This document shows, piece after piece, positions 24,293 to 31,900 of a stretch of 32,820 nt of DNA. The notes under the pieces are model-generated. The model ran no database searches and was not told the DNA's origin. It saw only the letters and a list, made by a program, of their open reading frames with translations. Made by a program: the position numbers and the translations under genes. Each line of letters opens with the position of its first letter. Within the stretch, counting starts at the first letter, position 1. The stretch spans positions 1 to 32,820 of the forward strand of contig JAKFFB010000009.1 of NCBI GenBank assembly GCA_036675425.1, given 5' to 3'. The stretch is from SCTD01 sp036675425. GTDB lineage: Bacteria; Actinomycetota; Actinomycetes; Mycobacteriales; SCTD01.

Positions 24293-25173
24293 GCAAGGTC
24301 CTGGTCGACGTCGAGGGGCGGCAGGTCGCGCTGACCAACCTCGAGAAGGTGCTCTACCCCGACGGCTTCACCAAGGGGCAGGTCCTCGACTACTACACGC
24401 GGATCGCGCCGGTCCTGCTGCCGCACCTGGCCGGCCGCGCGGTCACCCGCAAGCGCTACCCCGACGGCGTCGAGGGTCAGGTCTTCTTCGAGAAGAACGC
24501 ACCGCGAGGCACCCCTGACTGGGTCCGCGTCGTGACGCTCCCCTCTCCCGGGTCGAGCAAGGACCGCGAGACGATCGACTACGTCGTCGTCGAGGACCTC
24601 GCCGGTCTGGTCTGGACCGCGAACCTCGCCGCGCTCGAGCTGCACACCCACATGTGGCGGGTGTCGGAGGACGGCAAGGCCCTGCCTCCCGACCTGGTCG
24701 TCTTCGACCTCGACCCCGGCCCGCCGGCGACGATCGTCGAGTGCTGCCAGGTCGCGCAGCAGCTGCGCCCGCTGCTGGAGGCCGACGGTCTGCAGCCGGT
24801 GGCCAAGACGAGCGGCAGCAAGGGGCTGCAGCTCTACGCGCGCGCCGACGGGTTCGCCTCGGCCGAGGAGACGTCGTCGTACGCCAAGGGGCTCGCGCAG
24901 CGGCTCGAGAAGGAGTCCCCGGAGCTGGTCGTGCACCGGATGACCAAGTCGCTGCGCGACGGCAAGGTGCTCGTCGACTGGTCGCAGAACAGCGCGGCGA
25001 AGACGACGGTCAGCGTCTACTCGCTCCGCGCCAGGGAGCACCCGACGGTGTCGACCCCGGTGACCTGGGAGGAGGTCGAGTCCTGCTCGGAACCAGGCGA
25101 TCTCGTCTTCACCAGTGACGACGTGCTGGCGCGCGTCGAGGAGCACGGCGACCTCTTCGCGCCGCTGCTCTAG
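24289..25173 (+). CDS. ligD: LigD-type NHEJ primase-polymerase
   Basis: A 294-residue archaeo-eukaryotic primase-family polymerase, the PolDom of LigD as a separate protein. It starts LVDVEGRQVALTNLEKVLYP, a family signature. The catalytic pair is VFDLDP with D140 and D142; SGSKGLQ (175-181) binds nucleotide; VLVDWSQN holds the third acidic residue. It fills gaps and adds nucleotides at ends held by Ku. It overlaps the ligase gene by GTGA and so is made with it. Its TAG stop overlaps the stop of the convergent DUF421 gene through CTAG at 25170-25173. Confidence 0.92.
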   Translation: MSKVLVDVEGRQVALTNLEKVLYPDGFTKGQVLDYYTRIAPVLLPHLAGRAVTRKRYPDGVEGQVFFEKNAPRGTPDWVRVVTLPSPGSSKDRETIDYVVVEDLAGLVWTANLAALELHTHMWRVSEDGKALPPDLVVFDLDPGPPATIVECCQVAQQLRPLLEADGLQPVAKTSGSKGLQLYARADGFASAEETSSYAKGLAQRLEKESPELVVHRMTKSLRDGKVLVDWSQNSAAKTTVSVYSLRAREHPTVSTPVTWEEVESCSEPGDLVFTSDDVLARVEEHGDLFAPLL

Positions 25174-25643
25174 TCCACCGGCTTGTCCGGCTGCTGCCGC
25201 TGCTCCCCGTCGGTGAAGAAGGAGAAGTTGCCGTCGGGCTCGAGGATCCCGGCGCGCACGTCGCGCACGTCCTCGATCCCCTGCTGCCGCATCGCGGTGC
25301 ACAGCTCGGTGTCCGACAGCCGCTCGTAGCGCATCACGTCCTCGCGCATCTTCCCGTCGAGCACCACGACGACCGGGAGCCCCTCCAGGTGCTCACGGGT
25401 GCGCGGGAAGCGCCAGGACACGTAGGCGAAGAAGACGATCAGCAGCGTGAACGTGCCGACGGCCAGCATCGCGCCGGTGATGCTGTAGTCCTCCTGCGTG
25501 ACGCCCTGCTGGATCAGGTCGCCCATCGTCACGAGCAGCACCAGCTCGAAGGCGCTCATCTGGCCGAGCTCGCGCTTGCCGACGACGCGGGTGATGCCCC
25601 AGAGGAAGAAGTAGATGACCGCTGCGCGGAAGACGACTTCCAT
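25170..25643 (-). CDS. DUF421 (YetF-like) membrane protein
   Basis: A 157-residue protein with hydrophobic segments at about 2-17 and 56-75 and the conserved YetF/DUF421 core: GKRELGQMSAFELVLLVTMGD (22-42), then a soluble part with VVVVLDGKMREDVMRYERLS and RQQGIEDVRDVRAGILEPDG. The C-terminal soluble domain is typical of the family, whose function is not established (YetF of Bacillus is linked to spore and envelope traits). It follows the 175-residue membrane protein after one base (TGACATG), so the two form one transcript. It converges with the polymerase gene. Confidence 0.88.
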   Translation of the reverse strand: MEVVFRAAVIYFFLWGITRVVGKRELGQMSAFELVLLVTMGDLIQQGVTQEDYSITGAMLAVGTFTLLIVFFAYVSWRFPRTREHLEGLPVVVVLDGKMREDVMRYERLSDTELCTAMRQQGIEDVRDVRAGILEPDGNFSFFTDGEQRQQPDKPVD

Positions 25644-25644
25644 G

Positions 25645-26172
25645 TCAGGGCCAGATCCAGGTGTCGACCTCGGCGGTCAGCAGCGCGGTGCCGTCCTCGT
25701 CGACGATCGAGAAGAACCCGGACTCACCCCGCTGCCGGGCCGGTTCGACGCGCGTGTCGACGGTCATGACGAACACCTCTCCTCGTGGTGGGAGGAACTC
25801 GTCCTCGGTGTAGCCGGGACCGGCGGTCTCGGCGTTGGGCGCTGGGGTGAAGGCGTTCTCGTCGAACATCTCCAGCCACTCGGTGCGGTAGCGCAGCTGC
25901 ACCGGCTCCTGGCCGAAGCCGCCCTCCTTGCGGATCGCCACCTGCACCTTGACCGCGTGCCCGGGTCGGGCGATGCGGGGGTACGTGACCGTCATCTCGT
26001 ACCCCTCTCCCCGCACGGTGGTCGTGCTCGTGTGCGTGCCGAGCAGGCCGACGGCGCCGGCCAGCACGAACAGCGACAGCACGGTCAGGCCGATGCGGCG
26101 CTGGGTCCGCCCGCGCCGGACGTGCTCCGGCTCGCGGAGCGTCGGCAGCGTGCTGGTGGGGCGCGGGGTCAC
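25645..26172 (-). CDS. Single-pass membrane protein paired with DUF421
   Basis: A 175-residue protein. A basic cytosolic N-terminus (REPEHVRRGRTQRR) precedes one membrane helix (about 27-45), so the C-terminal beta-rich domain (50-175) should face outside. No catalytic motif is seen. Start GTG 26172 is chosen because homology-like sequence and the membrane topology begin there and TACAGC stands six bases upstream, giving a leaderless arrangement. The longer frame to 26319 overlaps the HAD gene. One base separates it from the DUF421 gene, so a shared envelope function is likely, though unknown. Confidence 0.72.
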   Translation of the reverse strand: MTPRPTSTLPTLREPEHVRRGRTQRRIGLTVLSLFVLAGAVGLLGTHTSTTTVRGEGYEMTVTYPRIARPGHAVKVQVAIRKEGGFGQEPVQLRYRTEWLEMFDENAFTPAPNAETAGPGYTEDEFLPPRGEVFVMTVDTRVEPARQRGESGFFSIVDEDGTALLTAEVDTWIWP

Positions 26173-26201
26173 GGGCGCGCTGTACCCGCCCAAGATCGTC
26201 T

Positions 26202-26894
26202 CTAACGGAGCAGTCGCGCGAGAGGCGAGCGGTCGAGGTCCTGGAGGAGCTCGGACGGGTTGCCGTAGACCGCCGCGGCCCCGGCGTCGCGCAGCTCGGA
26301 CTCCCCGATCCCGCCGCACCGCAGGGCGATGCAGTCGACGCCGGCCGCGCGCGCCGCTCGTACGTCGTAGACGGTGTCGCCCACCATCACCGCGTCCTCC
26401 GGACGCACGCCGACCGCCTCGAGCGCAGCGCGCACGATGTCCGGTGCGGGCTTGCTCTGCTCGACGTCGCCGCTGTCGACGACAGCCGCCACGACGTCGT
26501 CACAGCCGATCTTGCGGCGGAAGTCCTCGACGTCCTCGGGCGAGCCGCTGGTGCAGTAGACGACCTCCAGCCCCCGGGAGGCGCAGGTCCGGATCAGCTC
26601 CGGCACCTGGTGGAACGGCCGGCACCTCTCCCGCAGCGGCGCCCACTTCTCGGCGTGGGCGTCGACGAGCGAGTCGTCCGGCGCGCCCACCAAGGTCTCC
26701 ACCAGGTCGTCGGAGCCGCGGCCGATGGCGCGGTGGATGTCGACGGCCGACACCTCGTGCCCCGCGTCGGCGAAGGCCTCCCACCATGCCATCACGTGCA
26801 GGTAGACCGTGTCGAGCAGCGTCCCGTCGACGTCCAGCACGAGCGCCCGGGGGCGCTGGTCGTCTCCGTTGACGGCAGGTGCAGGCTGGGTCAT
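26202..26894 (-). CDS. HAD-superfamily phosphatase
   Basis: A 230-residue haloacid dehalogenase-like hydrolase of the beta-phosphoglucomutase/phosphatase type. Motif I is DVDGTLLDT (D21 nucleophile, D23), motif II CTSGS, motif III SKPAPDIVRAAL and motif IV VMVGDTVYD. The helical cap follows motif I. It dephosphorylates a small metabolite that cannot be named from sequence. ATG 26894 (MTQPAPAV) is preferred over the longer frame to 26927, since the extra residues are not family-like. The ribosome site is weak. It diverges from the DUF6158-like gene. Confidence 0.88.
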   Translation of the reverse strand: MTQPAPAVNGDDQRPRALVLDVDGTLLDTVYLHVMAWWEAFADAGHEVSAVDIHRAIGRGSDDLVETLVGAPDDSLVDAHAEKWAPLRERCRPFHQVPELIRTCASRGLEVVYCTSGSPEDVEDFRRKIGCDDVVAAVVDSGDVEQSKPAPDIVRAALEAVGVRPEDAVMVGDTVYDVRAARAAGVDCIALRCGGIGESELRDAGAAAVYGNPSELLQDLDRSPLARLLR

Positions 26895-26913
26895 GCACGG
26901 CCCGTTCCCCGGG

Positions 26914-26919
26914 TAGGGA
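26914..26919 (+). promoter_or_regulatory. Candidate -10 for the DUF6158-TetR transcript
   Basis: TAGGGA lies in the 56-bp divergent gap, 31 bases before the TTG start at 26951, and would leave a leader of about 25 bases with a GGAG ribosome site. The last base deviates from TANNNT and no -35 is clear. Confidence 0.3.
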
Positions 26920-26950
26920 CGACTCACCCGGACCGACGACTGGAGACCCC

Positions 26951-27190
26951 TTGACCGGAGTGCCCGCCGACCAGCTCAGCGACGAGGCCCTGGAGCGAGA
27001 GCTCAAGCACCTCCACGAGACGCGTCACGACACCTTCCTGCACGGGAGCGAGGACGCCCTGCACTTCCACACGACGCGCACGACGGAGCTCGAGCAGGAC
27101 TACCTCCGCCGCAACCCCGACCGCGTCATCGACGCGCGCCGCACCCGGCACGGGTCGCGCGAGCTGTCCGGGCAGGACACGAGCGCATGA
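26951..27190 (+). CDS. DUF6158-like small protein
   Basis: A 79-residue hydrophilic, probably helical protein. The segment QLSDEALERELKHLHETRHD, then FLHGSEDALHFHT and TELEQDYLRRNPDR, resembles a small actinobacterial family that I recall as DUF6158; function unknown. Start TTG 26951 is chosen because GGAG lies five bases upstream. The GTG at 26960 has no room for a ribosome site. Its stop overlaps the next start (ATGA), so the two small proteins are coupled. Confidence 0.7.
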   Translation: MTGVPADQLSDEALERELKHLHETRHDTFLHGSEDALHFHTTRTTELEQDYLRRNPDRVIDARRTRHGSRELSGQDTSA

Positions 27191-27441
27191 GCGAGAGCAC
27201 TCCCGAGGACCGGATCGAGCAGGAGAGCACCCCGACCCGCGACCGCGAGCGGTCCGAGCCGCCGGCGGTTCCGCTGGAGGCGCCGGACGCCGACGTCGTC
27301 GAGCAGGCGGTCGCCACCGGCCCCGGTCAGCACCTCGCCGACGAGGGCGGTGACGCCGGGGAGCTGCCCGTCGAGGCCGACCCCGCCGACGCAGCGGAGC
27401 AGTCCGTGGTGGTGGAGCTCGACGAGGACGAGCGCCGCTAG
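27187..27441 (+). CDS. Small acidic protein with an internal repeat
   Basis: An 84-residue acidic, probably disordered protein. Two related segments, PAVPLEAPDADVVEQA and GELPVEADPADAAEQS, occur in tandem, and the protein ends VVVELDEDERR. Similar short proteins with a PLEAxxADxxEQ core are familiar from actinobacteria, without known function. Its start overlaps the upstream stop as ATGA. Its TAG stop is also the beginning of the -10 element of the TetR gene. Confidence 0.65.
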   Translation: MSESTPEDRIEQESTPTRDRERSEPPAVPLEAPDADVVEQAVATGPGQHLADEGGDAGELPVEADPADAAEQSVVVELDEDERR

Positions 27442-27450
27442 GGTTCCCGC
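27439..27450 (+). promoter_or_regulatory. Leaderless promoter of the TetR gene
   Basis: TAGGGT (27439-27444) stands six bases before GTG 27451, so transcription would begin at the start codon. No ribosome site precedes this GTG. The first three bases also form the stop of the upstream gene. Confidence 0.5.
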
Positions 27451-28089
27451 GTGACCACGACGGCAGGACGCGGGCCCGCTCCGCGCGGCACCCGGCTGCC
27501 TCGCCAGGCGCGCCGCAAGCAGCTGCTGGGCGCGGCCCAGGAGGTCTTCGTCGCGCAGGGCTACCACGCGGCGGCGATGGACGACATCGCCGAGCGGGCC
27601 GGGGTCAGCAAGCCCGTGCTCTACCAGCACTTCCCGAGCAAGCTGGAGCTCTACCTGGCGCTGCTCGACCAGCACGCCGAGCGGCTGGTCGACCGGGTCC
27701 GCGAGGCGCTCGCGTCCACGACCGACAACAAGGCGCGCGTCGCCGCGTCGGTGGCGGCGTACTTCGACTTCGTCGACGGCGAGGGCACCGAGGGCGAGGG
27801 CGCCTTCCGGCTGGTCTTCGAGAGCGACCTGCGCAACGACCCGGCGGTCCGCGAGCGGGTCGAGCGGATGACGCAGGGCTGCGTCGACGCCATCGCCGAG
27901 ACGATCGCGCACGACACCGGCTACCGCGCCGAGGAGGCGCAGCTGCTGTCGATCGGGCTGTCCGGCCTGATGGAGGTCGGGGCGCGCTGGTGGCTCACCT
28001 CGCCGGACCGGATCCCCAAGGATCGGGCGGTCGAGCTGCTGATGGGGCTGGCCTGGCGCGGCATCTCCGGGACGCCCCGCACCGACTGA
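27451..28089 (+). CDS. TetR-family transcriptional regulator
   Basis: A 212-residue repressor. The N-terminal helix-turn-helix (about 22-68) includes AAMDDIAERAGVSKPVLYQH followed by FPSKLELYLALLDQH, a classic TetR DNA-binding domain. The C-terminal ligand domain is not recognisable as to effector. It sits just before DUF3107, the arrangement I recall for Rv3208-Rv3208A in M. tuberculosis, where the TetR is likewise next to a DUF3107 gene. No inverted repeat of its own promoter was obvious. Confidence 0.9.
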   Translation: MTTTAGRGPAPRGTRLPRQARRKQLLGAAQEVFVAQGYHAAAMDDIAERAGVSKPVLYQHFPSKLELYLALLDQHAERLVDRVREALASTTDNKARVAASVAAYFDFVDGEGTEGEGAFRLVFESDLRNDPAVRERVERMTQGCVDAIAETIAHDTGYRAEEAQLLSIGLSGLMEVGARWWLTSPDRIPKDRAVELLMGLAWRGISGTPRTD

Positions 28090-28138
28090 CCGCGTTCCGC
28101 CCAGGGCGTACGACCGCTCCTCGGGCGCTGCCTCGGGC

Positions 28139-28144
28139 TAGCCT
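28139..28144 (+). promoter_or_regulatory. -10 element of the DUF3107 gene
   Basis: TAGCCT here predicts a start of transcription near 28151. A GTG at 28155 in the same frame would be almost leaderless. The GTG at 28182 has AAGGAG six bases upstream and is preferred, giving a leader of about 30 bases. Confidence 0.45.
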
Positions 28145-28181
28145 CGTGCGCAACGTGTCCCCCGCAGCGAAGGAGTCCTCG

Positions 28182-28409
28182 GTGGAGGTCAAGATCGGCG
28201 TCCAGTACGCCGCGCGCGAGCTCGTCCTCGAGAGCGCGCAGTCCCCCGACGAGGTGGCCAAGGCCGTCGCCGACGCCCTCAAGGCCGACCTGGGCGTGCT
28301 GTCCCTCGTCGACGAGAAGGGCCGCCGCGTCCTCGTCCCCGCGGACAAGCTCGCCTACGTCGAGATCGCCGAGTCCGAGCAGCGCCGGGTCGGCTTCGGC
28401 GCCGTCTGA
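28182..28409 (+). CDS. DUF3107 family protein
   Basis: A 75-residue protein: VEVKIGVQYAARELVLESAQ, a helix around PDEVAKAVADALKADLG, and strands LSLVDEKGRRVLVPADKLAYVEIAES. This is the DUF3107 family, represented in M. tuberculosis by the 9.4-kDa protein Rv3208A, whose role is unknown. Start GTG 28182 is chosen for its strong ribosome site. The TetR gene lies 92 bp upstream on the same strand. Ends 133 bp before the GlsB-type gene. Confidence 0.88.
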   Translation: MEVKIGVQYAARELVLESAQSPDEVAKAVADALKADLGVLSLVDEKGRRVLVPADKLAYVEIAESEQRRVGFGAV

Positions 28410-28470
28410 GCGACACCCCCTACCCCGCTGGGAGCGGTTGCTCTCATCGGGTGACGATCCGGACACGCAT

Positions 28471-28495
28471 GGTTCCGATGGACCTCGTCGGGAAG
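28471..28495 (+). promoter_or_regulatory. Candidate stress-sigma promoter of the GlsB-type gene
   Basis: GGTTCC (28471-28476), 13 bases, then GGGAAG (28490-28495), 47 bases before the GTG at 28543. The same two hexamers, 14 bases apart, precede the csbD-type gene. See the entry at 15065. Confidence 0.4.
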
Positions 28496-28542
28496 GACGT
28501 CCTCCGAACGGGCCCCCCTGGCCCGCACCACAAGGAGGAACC

Positions 28543-28779
28543 GTGAACATCATCATCCTGCTTCTCGTCGGGCTCGTCGTCGGTGCACTGGGCCGCGCCG
28601 TCGTGCCGGGCAAGCAGTCCATGCCGCTGTGGCTCACCATGCTCATCGGCGTCGGCTCGCTCCTGCTCGCCGGCCTGATCTTCAACAGCCTGCTTCTCGA
28701 GATCGTCGTCGGCACCCTGGTCGCCGCCGCGATCATCGCCGTCACCCAGGGCAGCATGCGCAGCAAGACCCACGTGTAG
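28543..28779 (+). CDS. GlsB/YeaQ/YmgE family stress membrane protein
   Basis: A 78-residue, very hydrophobic membrane protein. It has three helices: NIIILLLVGLVVGALGRAVV, the PLWLTMLIGVGSLLLAGLIF segment, and a final LLEIVVGTLVAAAIIAV before a short basic end. The glycine-rich first helix and the GKQSMPLW loop are typical of the GlsB/YeaQ/YmgE (transglycosylase-associated) family, linked to stress responses. Start GTG 28543 has an AAGGAGG site. It stands alone between a candidate stress promoter and a strong terminator. Confidence 0.92.
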   Translation: MNIIILLLVGLVVGALGRAVVPGKQSMPLWLTMLIGVGSLLLAGLIFNSLLLEIVVGTLVAAAIIAVTQGSMRSKTHV

Positions 28780-28798
28780 CTCGTCCCGCACGACCGCC

Positions 28799-28833
28799 GG
28801 AGGCCGGCACCCCTTCCCGGGGTGCCGGCCTCC
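28799..28833 (+). terminator. Strong hairpin terminator after the GlsB-type gene
   Basis: A perfect 15-bp stem (GGAGGCCGGCACCCC at 28799-28813 with 28819-28833) and a 5-base loop. An outer 7-bp extension, GCACGAC/GTCGTGC (28788-28794 with 28834-28840), pairs across a 4-base bulge. No T-run follows. Confidence 0.8.
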
Positions 28834-28860
28834 GTCGTGCGTGGGGTCCCTGGGGGCCAG

Positions 28861-28985
28861 GACTGCCAGTTCGTGGGAGCAACGACGTGCACCTCGCACC
28901 GGATGCCCACGGATCCAGGGATTCCCGCATCATGGAGCCGCCCGCACCGTGAGGTGCACGTGCTTCCTCCCAGGAACTGGCAGTC
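28861..28985. repeat. Large imperfect inverted repeat, possible MITE- or REP-like element
   Basis: Arms 28861-28895 and 28951-28985 are 35 bases each and match at 31 positions when one is reverse-complemented; both begin GACTGCCAGTTC at the outside and end ACGTGCACCTC inside. The 55-base centre includes GGATGC/GCATC and GGATCC. The unit lies between convergent genes, 15 bp from the stop of the M6 protease. No flanking target duplication or coding capacity is visible. It could be a small mobile element remnant, a REP-type repeat or a bidirectional terminator. Confidence 0.7.
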
Positions 28986-28999
28986 GAGGCTCCCGCGAG

Positions 29000-31900
29000 C
29001 TAGGCGGTCTGCTCCTGGCGGCCCAGCAGCCAGGCGCCGCCGGCGACCAGGACGAGTCCGAGGGCCAGGGCCACCAGCAGGTCCGAGCCGGTGCGCGGCA
29101 CGGCGCCACCGCTCGAGGCCTGCGGCTGCTCCGCCGCCGGGCTCGGCTCCTCGGACGGCGGCTGCTCCGCAGCAGGCTCCTCGTCGGTCGGGTCCTGCGT
29201 CGCCGGCGGCGCGCCACCGGCCGCGAGCAGGCCGTAGTTGAACGCCGCGCAGCCGCGACCCAGCGAGAAGCTCACGTCGCCGTTGAGGTCGTAGGAGTCG
29301 ACCGCGTTGTCGGCGTCACCGCTGATGGCGTCGACCGTGAAGGACAGGCAGTTGTAGTCGAACGTCCACGGCTGGCTGCCGTCCTCGTCCGGGTCCTTCT
29401 CCGGGTCGCGGGTCGGCTCGCTGTAGTTGTCGACGTGCGGCGATGCGGGCGCGTCGCTGTAGCTGCTGCGCCCGTCGGCCGTCGTGAACACCGCGTCGTT
29501 GAGGTTCGGGTCGTCGCTCTCGGGCTCCGGCACGCTGTCGAGCGGCGTCTGCGCCGGCGGGTTGTCCGTGCCGACGTTGCCGTAGCCGTGCGCCTCGTCG
29601 GTGTAGGTCAGCAGCAGCCCGGGCTCGAACGCGATCGGGTCGCGGTCGTTCTCGCCGCGGCCGTCGAGGTCGAAGCCGGAGCGGTCGCGCATCTCGAGCA
29701 GGTAGGCGTGCTCGAGCTCGGACGGCGTGCCCGCGGCGAGGTAGGCCCAGCCCTCGGTGCACAGCCCGCCGCTGGTCGACAGGTCCTCCTTGCAGCCGCC
29801 GTTGTAGACGCGCGGGTCGTCGCTGCCGCCGTCGCCGTCCTCGAAGTCGGTCTCGAAGAGGACCTTGTCGCCGGCCTTGACGACGAGGTCGTCGATGACC
29901 CAGCCGAGCTTGGCCAGGCCCGGGTCGGTGGCGTACGAGAAGCGCAGCACGCCGCCCTTCACGCCGGCGAGCTCGGACACGTCGTAGCTGTCCTCGACGA
30001 ACGGCCCGTCCGGGTAGTTGCCGGCGACGCGGTCGACCGGCGCGGTGCCGGCCTCGTACGACGCGGGCGTCCCGGTCAGGCCGTTGCCGTACCCCGACTG
30101 GCAGGAGTTGGCGTTGGGGTTGGTGGCCGCGGGCGTCGTGTAGCCGTTGAGCGACTCCTGCGAGGTGTAGGTGACCTTGCCCTGCTCGTCCGGGGTGCCG
30201 GCCAGCACGAAGCCGTAGTCGTAGTCCCACTCGATCTCGAAGAAGCTCTTGAACGTCGCGGTGATCGGCGTGCCGGCCGGTACGTCCTCGAGCCCGGGGA
30301 TGGCGAAGTCCAGGTTGTGCCCGCCGATCGGCGGGCAGCCGAAGTCGTTGCCCTGCCGGGAGTACCAGACCTGCTTGCCCGACGCGCCCTGCTCGATCTT
30401 GGCCGGGTCGAGCAGCTGCCGACCGGGCAGCGCGGCGGTGTAGGCCTCGCCGTTGTGGATGCCGTAGTCGCCGTTCGCCGCCGACAGGCGGTACGGCGTG
30501 CCGTCCGGGGTGACCCAGCTGATGGTGCCGGTGTCGACCTTGCTGTCCTGCCAGTCCGCAACCTTGCGGGTCGATCTCGGCGCGAGCACCTCGGGCACGA
30601 TCCAGCCCAGCTCCTTCTTCGGGATGACGTCCATGTGGTGGCTCTTGTCGGTCGCCATCAGGTTGAAGTCGCCGTAGGTGGAGCGGCTGCCCGTCGAGTA
30701 GTAGTCCGGCAGGCCGAGCGAGTGGCCGTACTCGTGCGAGATGACGCTGGCGAACTCGATCGCCGTCTCGGGGTTGACGTTGTACGGCCCGACGCGGACG
30801 AACGCCGGGAAGGCGGTCTCGGTCGTCGTCGTCCTGGTGTAGGTGTCGTCGGTGTAGAAGAGCAGGTTGCCCTCGAGGTCCTTGAGCCGGTCCTTGCTCA
30901 TGTAGCCGGTCAGGCCGGTCTCGGGGTCGGTGTAGCTGAACTCCAGCGACGAGCTGTGCGGCCAGATGTTGTCGCTCGTGTCGGTGGCCGGGCAGTCGGC
31001 AGCCGGGCCGAGCTGGGACGCGCCGTTGCCGCCGCAGCCCTGGAAGATCACCTCGAAGAAGTCGACGACGCCGTCCTTGTCGGTGTCGAAGTCGTTGTAG
31101 TCGATGTCCGGGTCCGCGACGACGGCTGCGTCGTACGCCGCCTTGGCGGTCGGGCCGCAGCCGGAGTCGATGGCCTGCAGTGCGCCGACGCCGCCGAGCG
31201 CGCCGACCAGGGCGGAGCCGTTGGCGTCCGCGCCGTAGTAGGTGCGCTGGCCGGGCAGCTGGTACCAGCCGTCGTTGATCCGCTCGGTGTAGGCCGGGGT
31301 CGGCTCGCCGGTCGTCGGGTCGACGGTGGTGGTGCCGGTGCAGGTGTTGACCTGCTCCGGGTCGATGGTCGAGAAGCGCAGGTCGTCCTCGGGCGTGACG
31401 GGACGGCTGTCGACGCCGACCGAGCCGACCGTCCCCTTCGGGAACAGCTGGCCGAACGACATCTCCTGGAACAGGTTGAACGTCGAGCCGGGGTTGGCCG
31501 GGTCGTTGATGGTGCGGTCGAGCTCCTCGGCCGAGGCGGTGTGCTTGAAGTCGGCGTAGTCGACCGGCACGACGGGGAAGGGCCGGTCGCCGTAGCGCGC
31601 GGTCTCGTAGCCGCCGCTCGGCGGGATGACCTTCGGGCCGTGGCTCGCGACCTTCGTCGGGGTGCCGCCGGCGACGCTGACCGTCGCGATGCTCGAGATG
31701 TTGCGCCAGACGACCGTCGGCTCCTGCGCCGTCGTCCGAGCCTTCGCCTCCAGCACCAGCGCGAGCGTCTGCCCGCCCGCGACGGACGGGACCGTCCAGG
31801 TCACGGCGCCGTCGGCCAGGCGCGGGGTGCCCACCGAGGAGCGCACACCGGTCCAGGACATGCCGCGGCTGGCCGGGATGGTCACGGAGACGTTGCTGAC

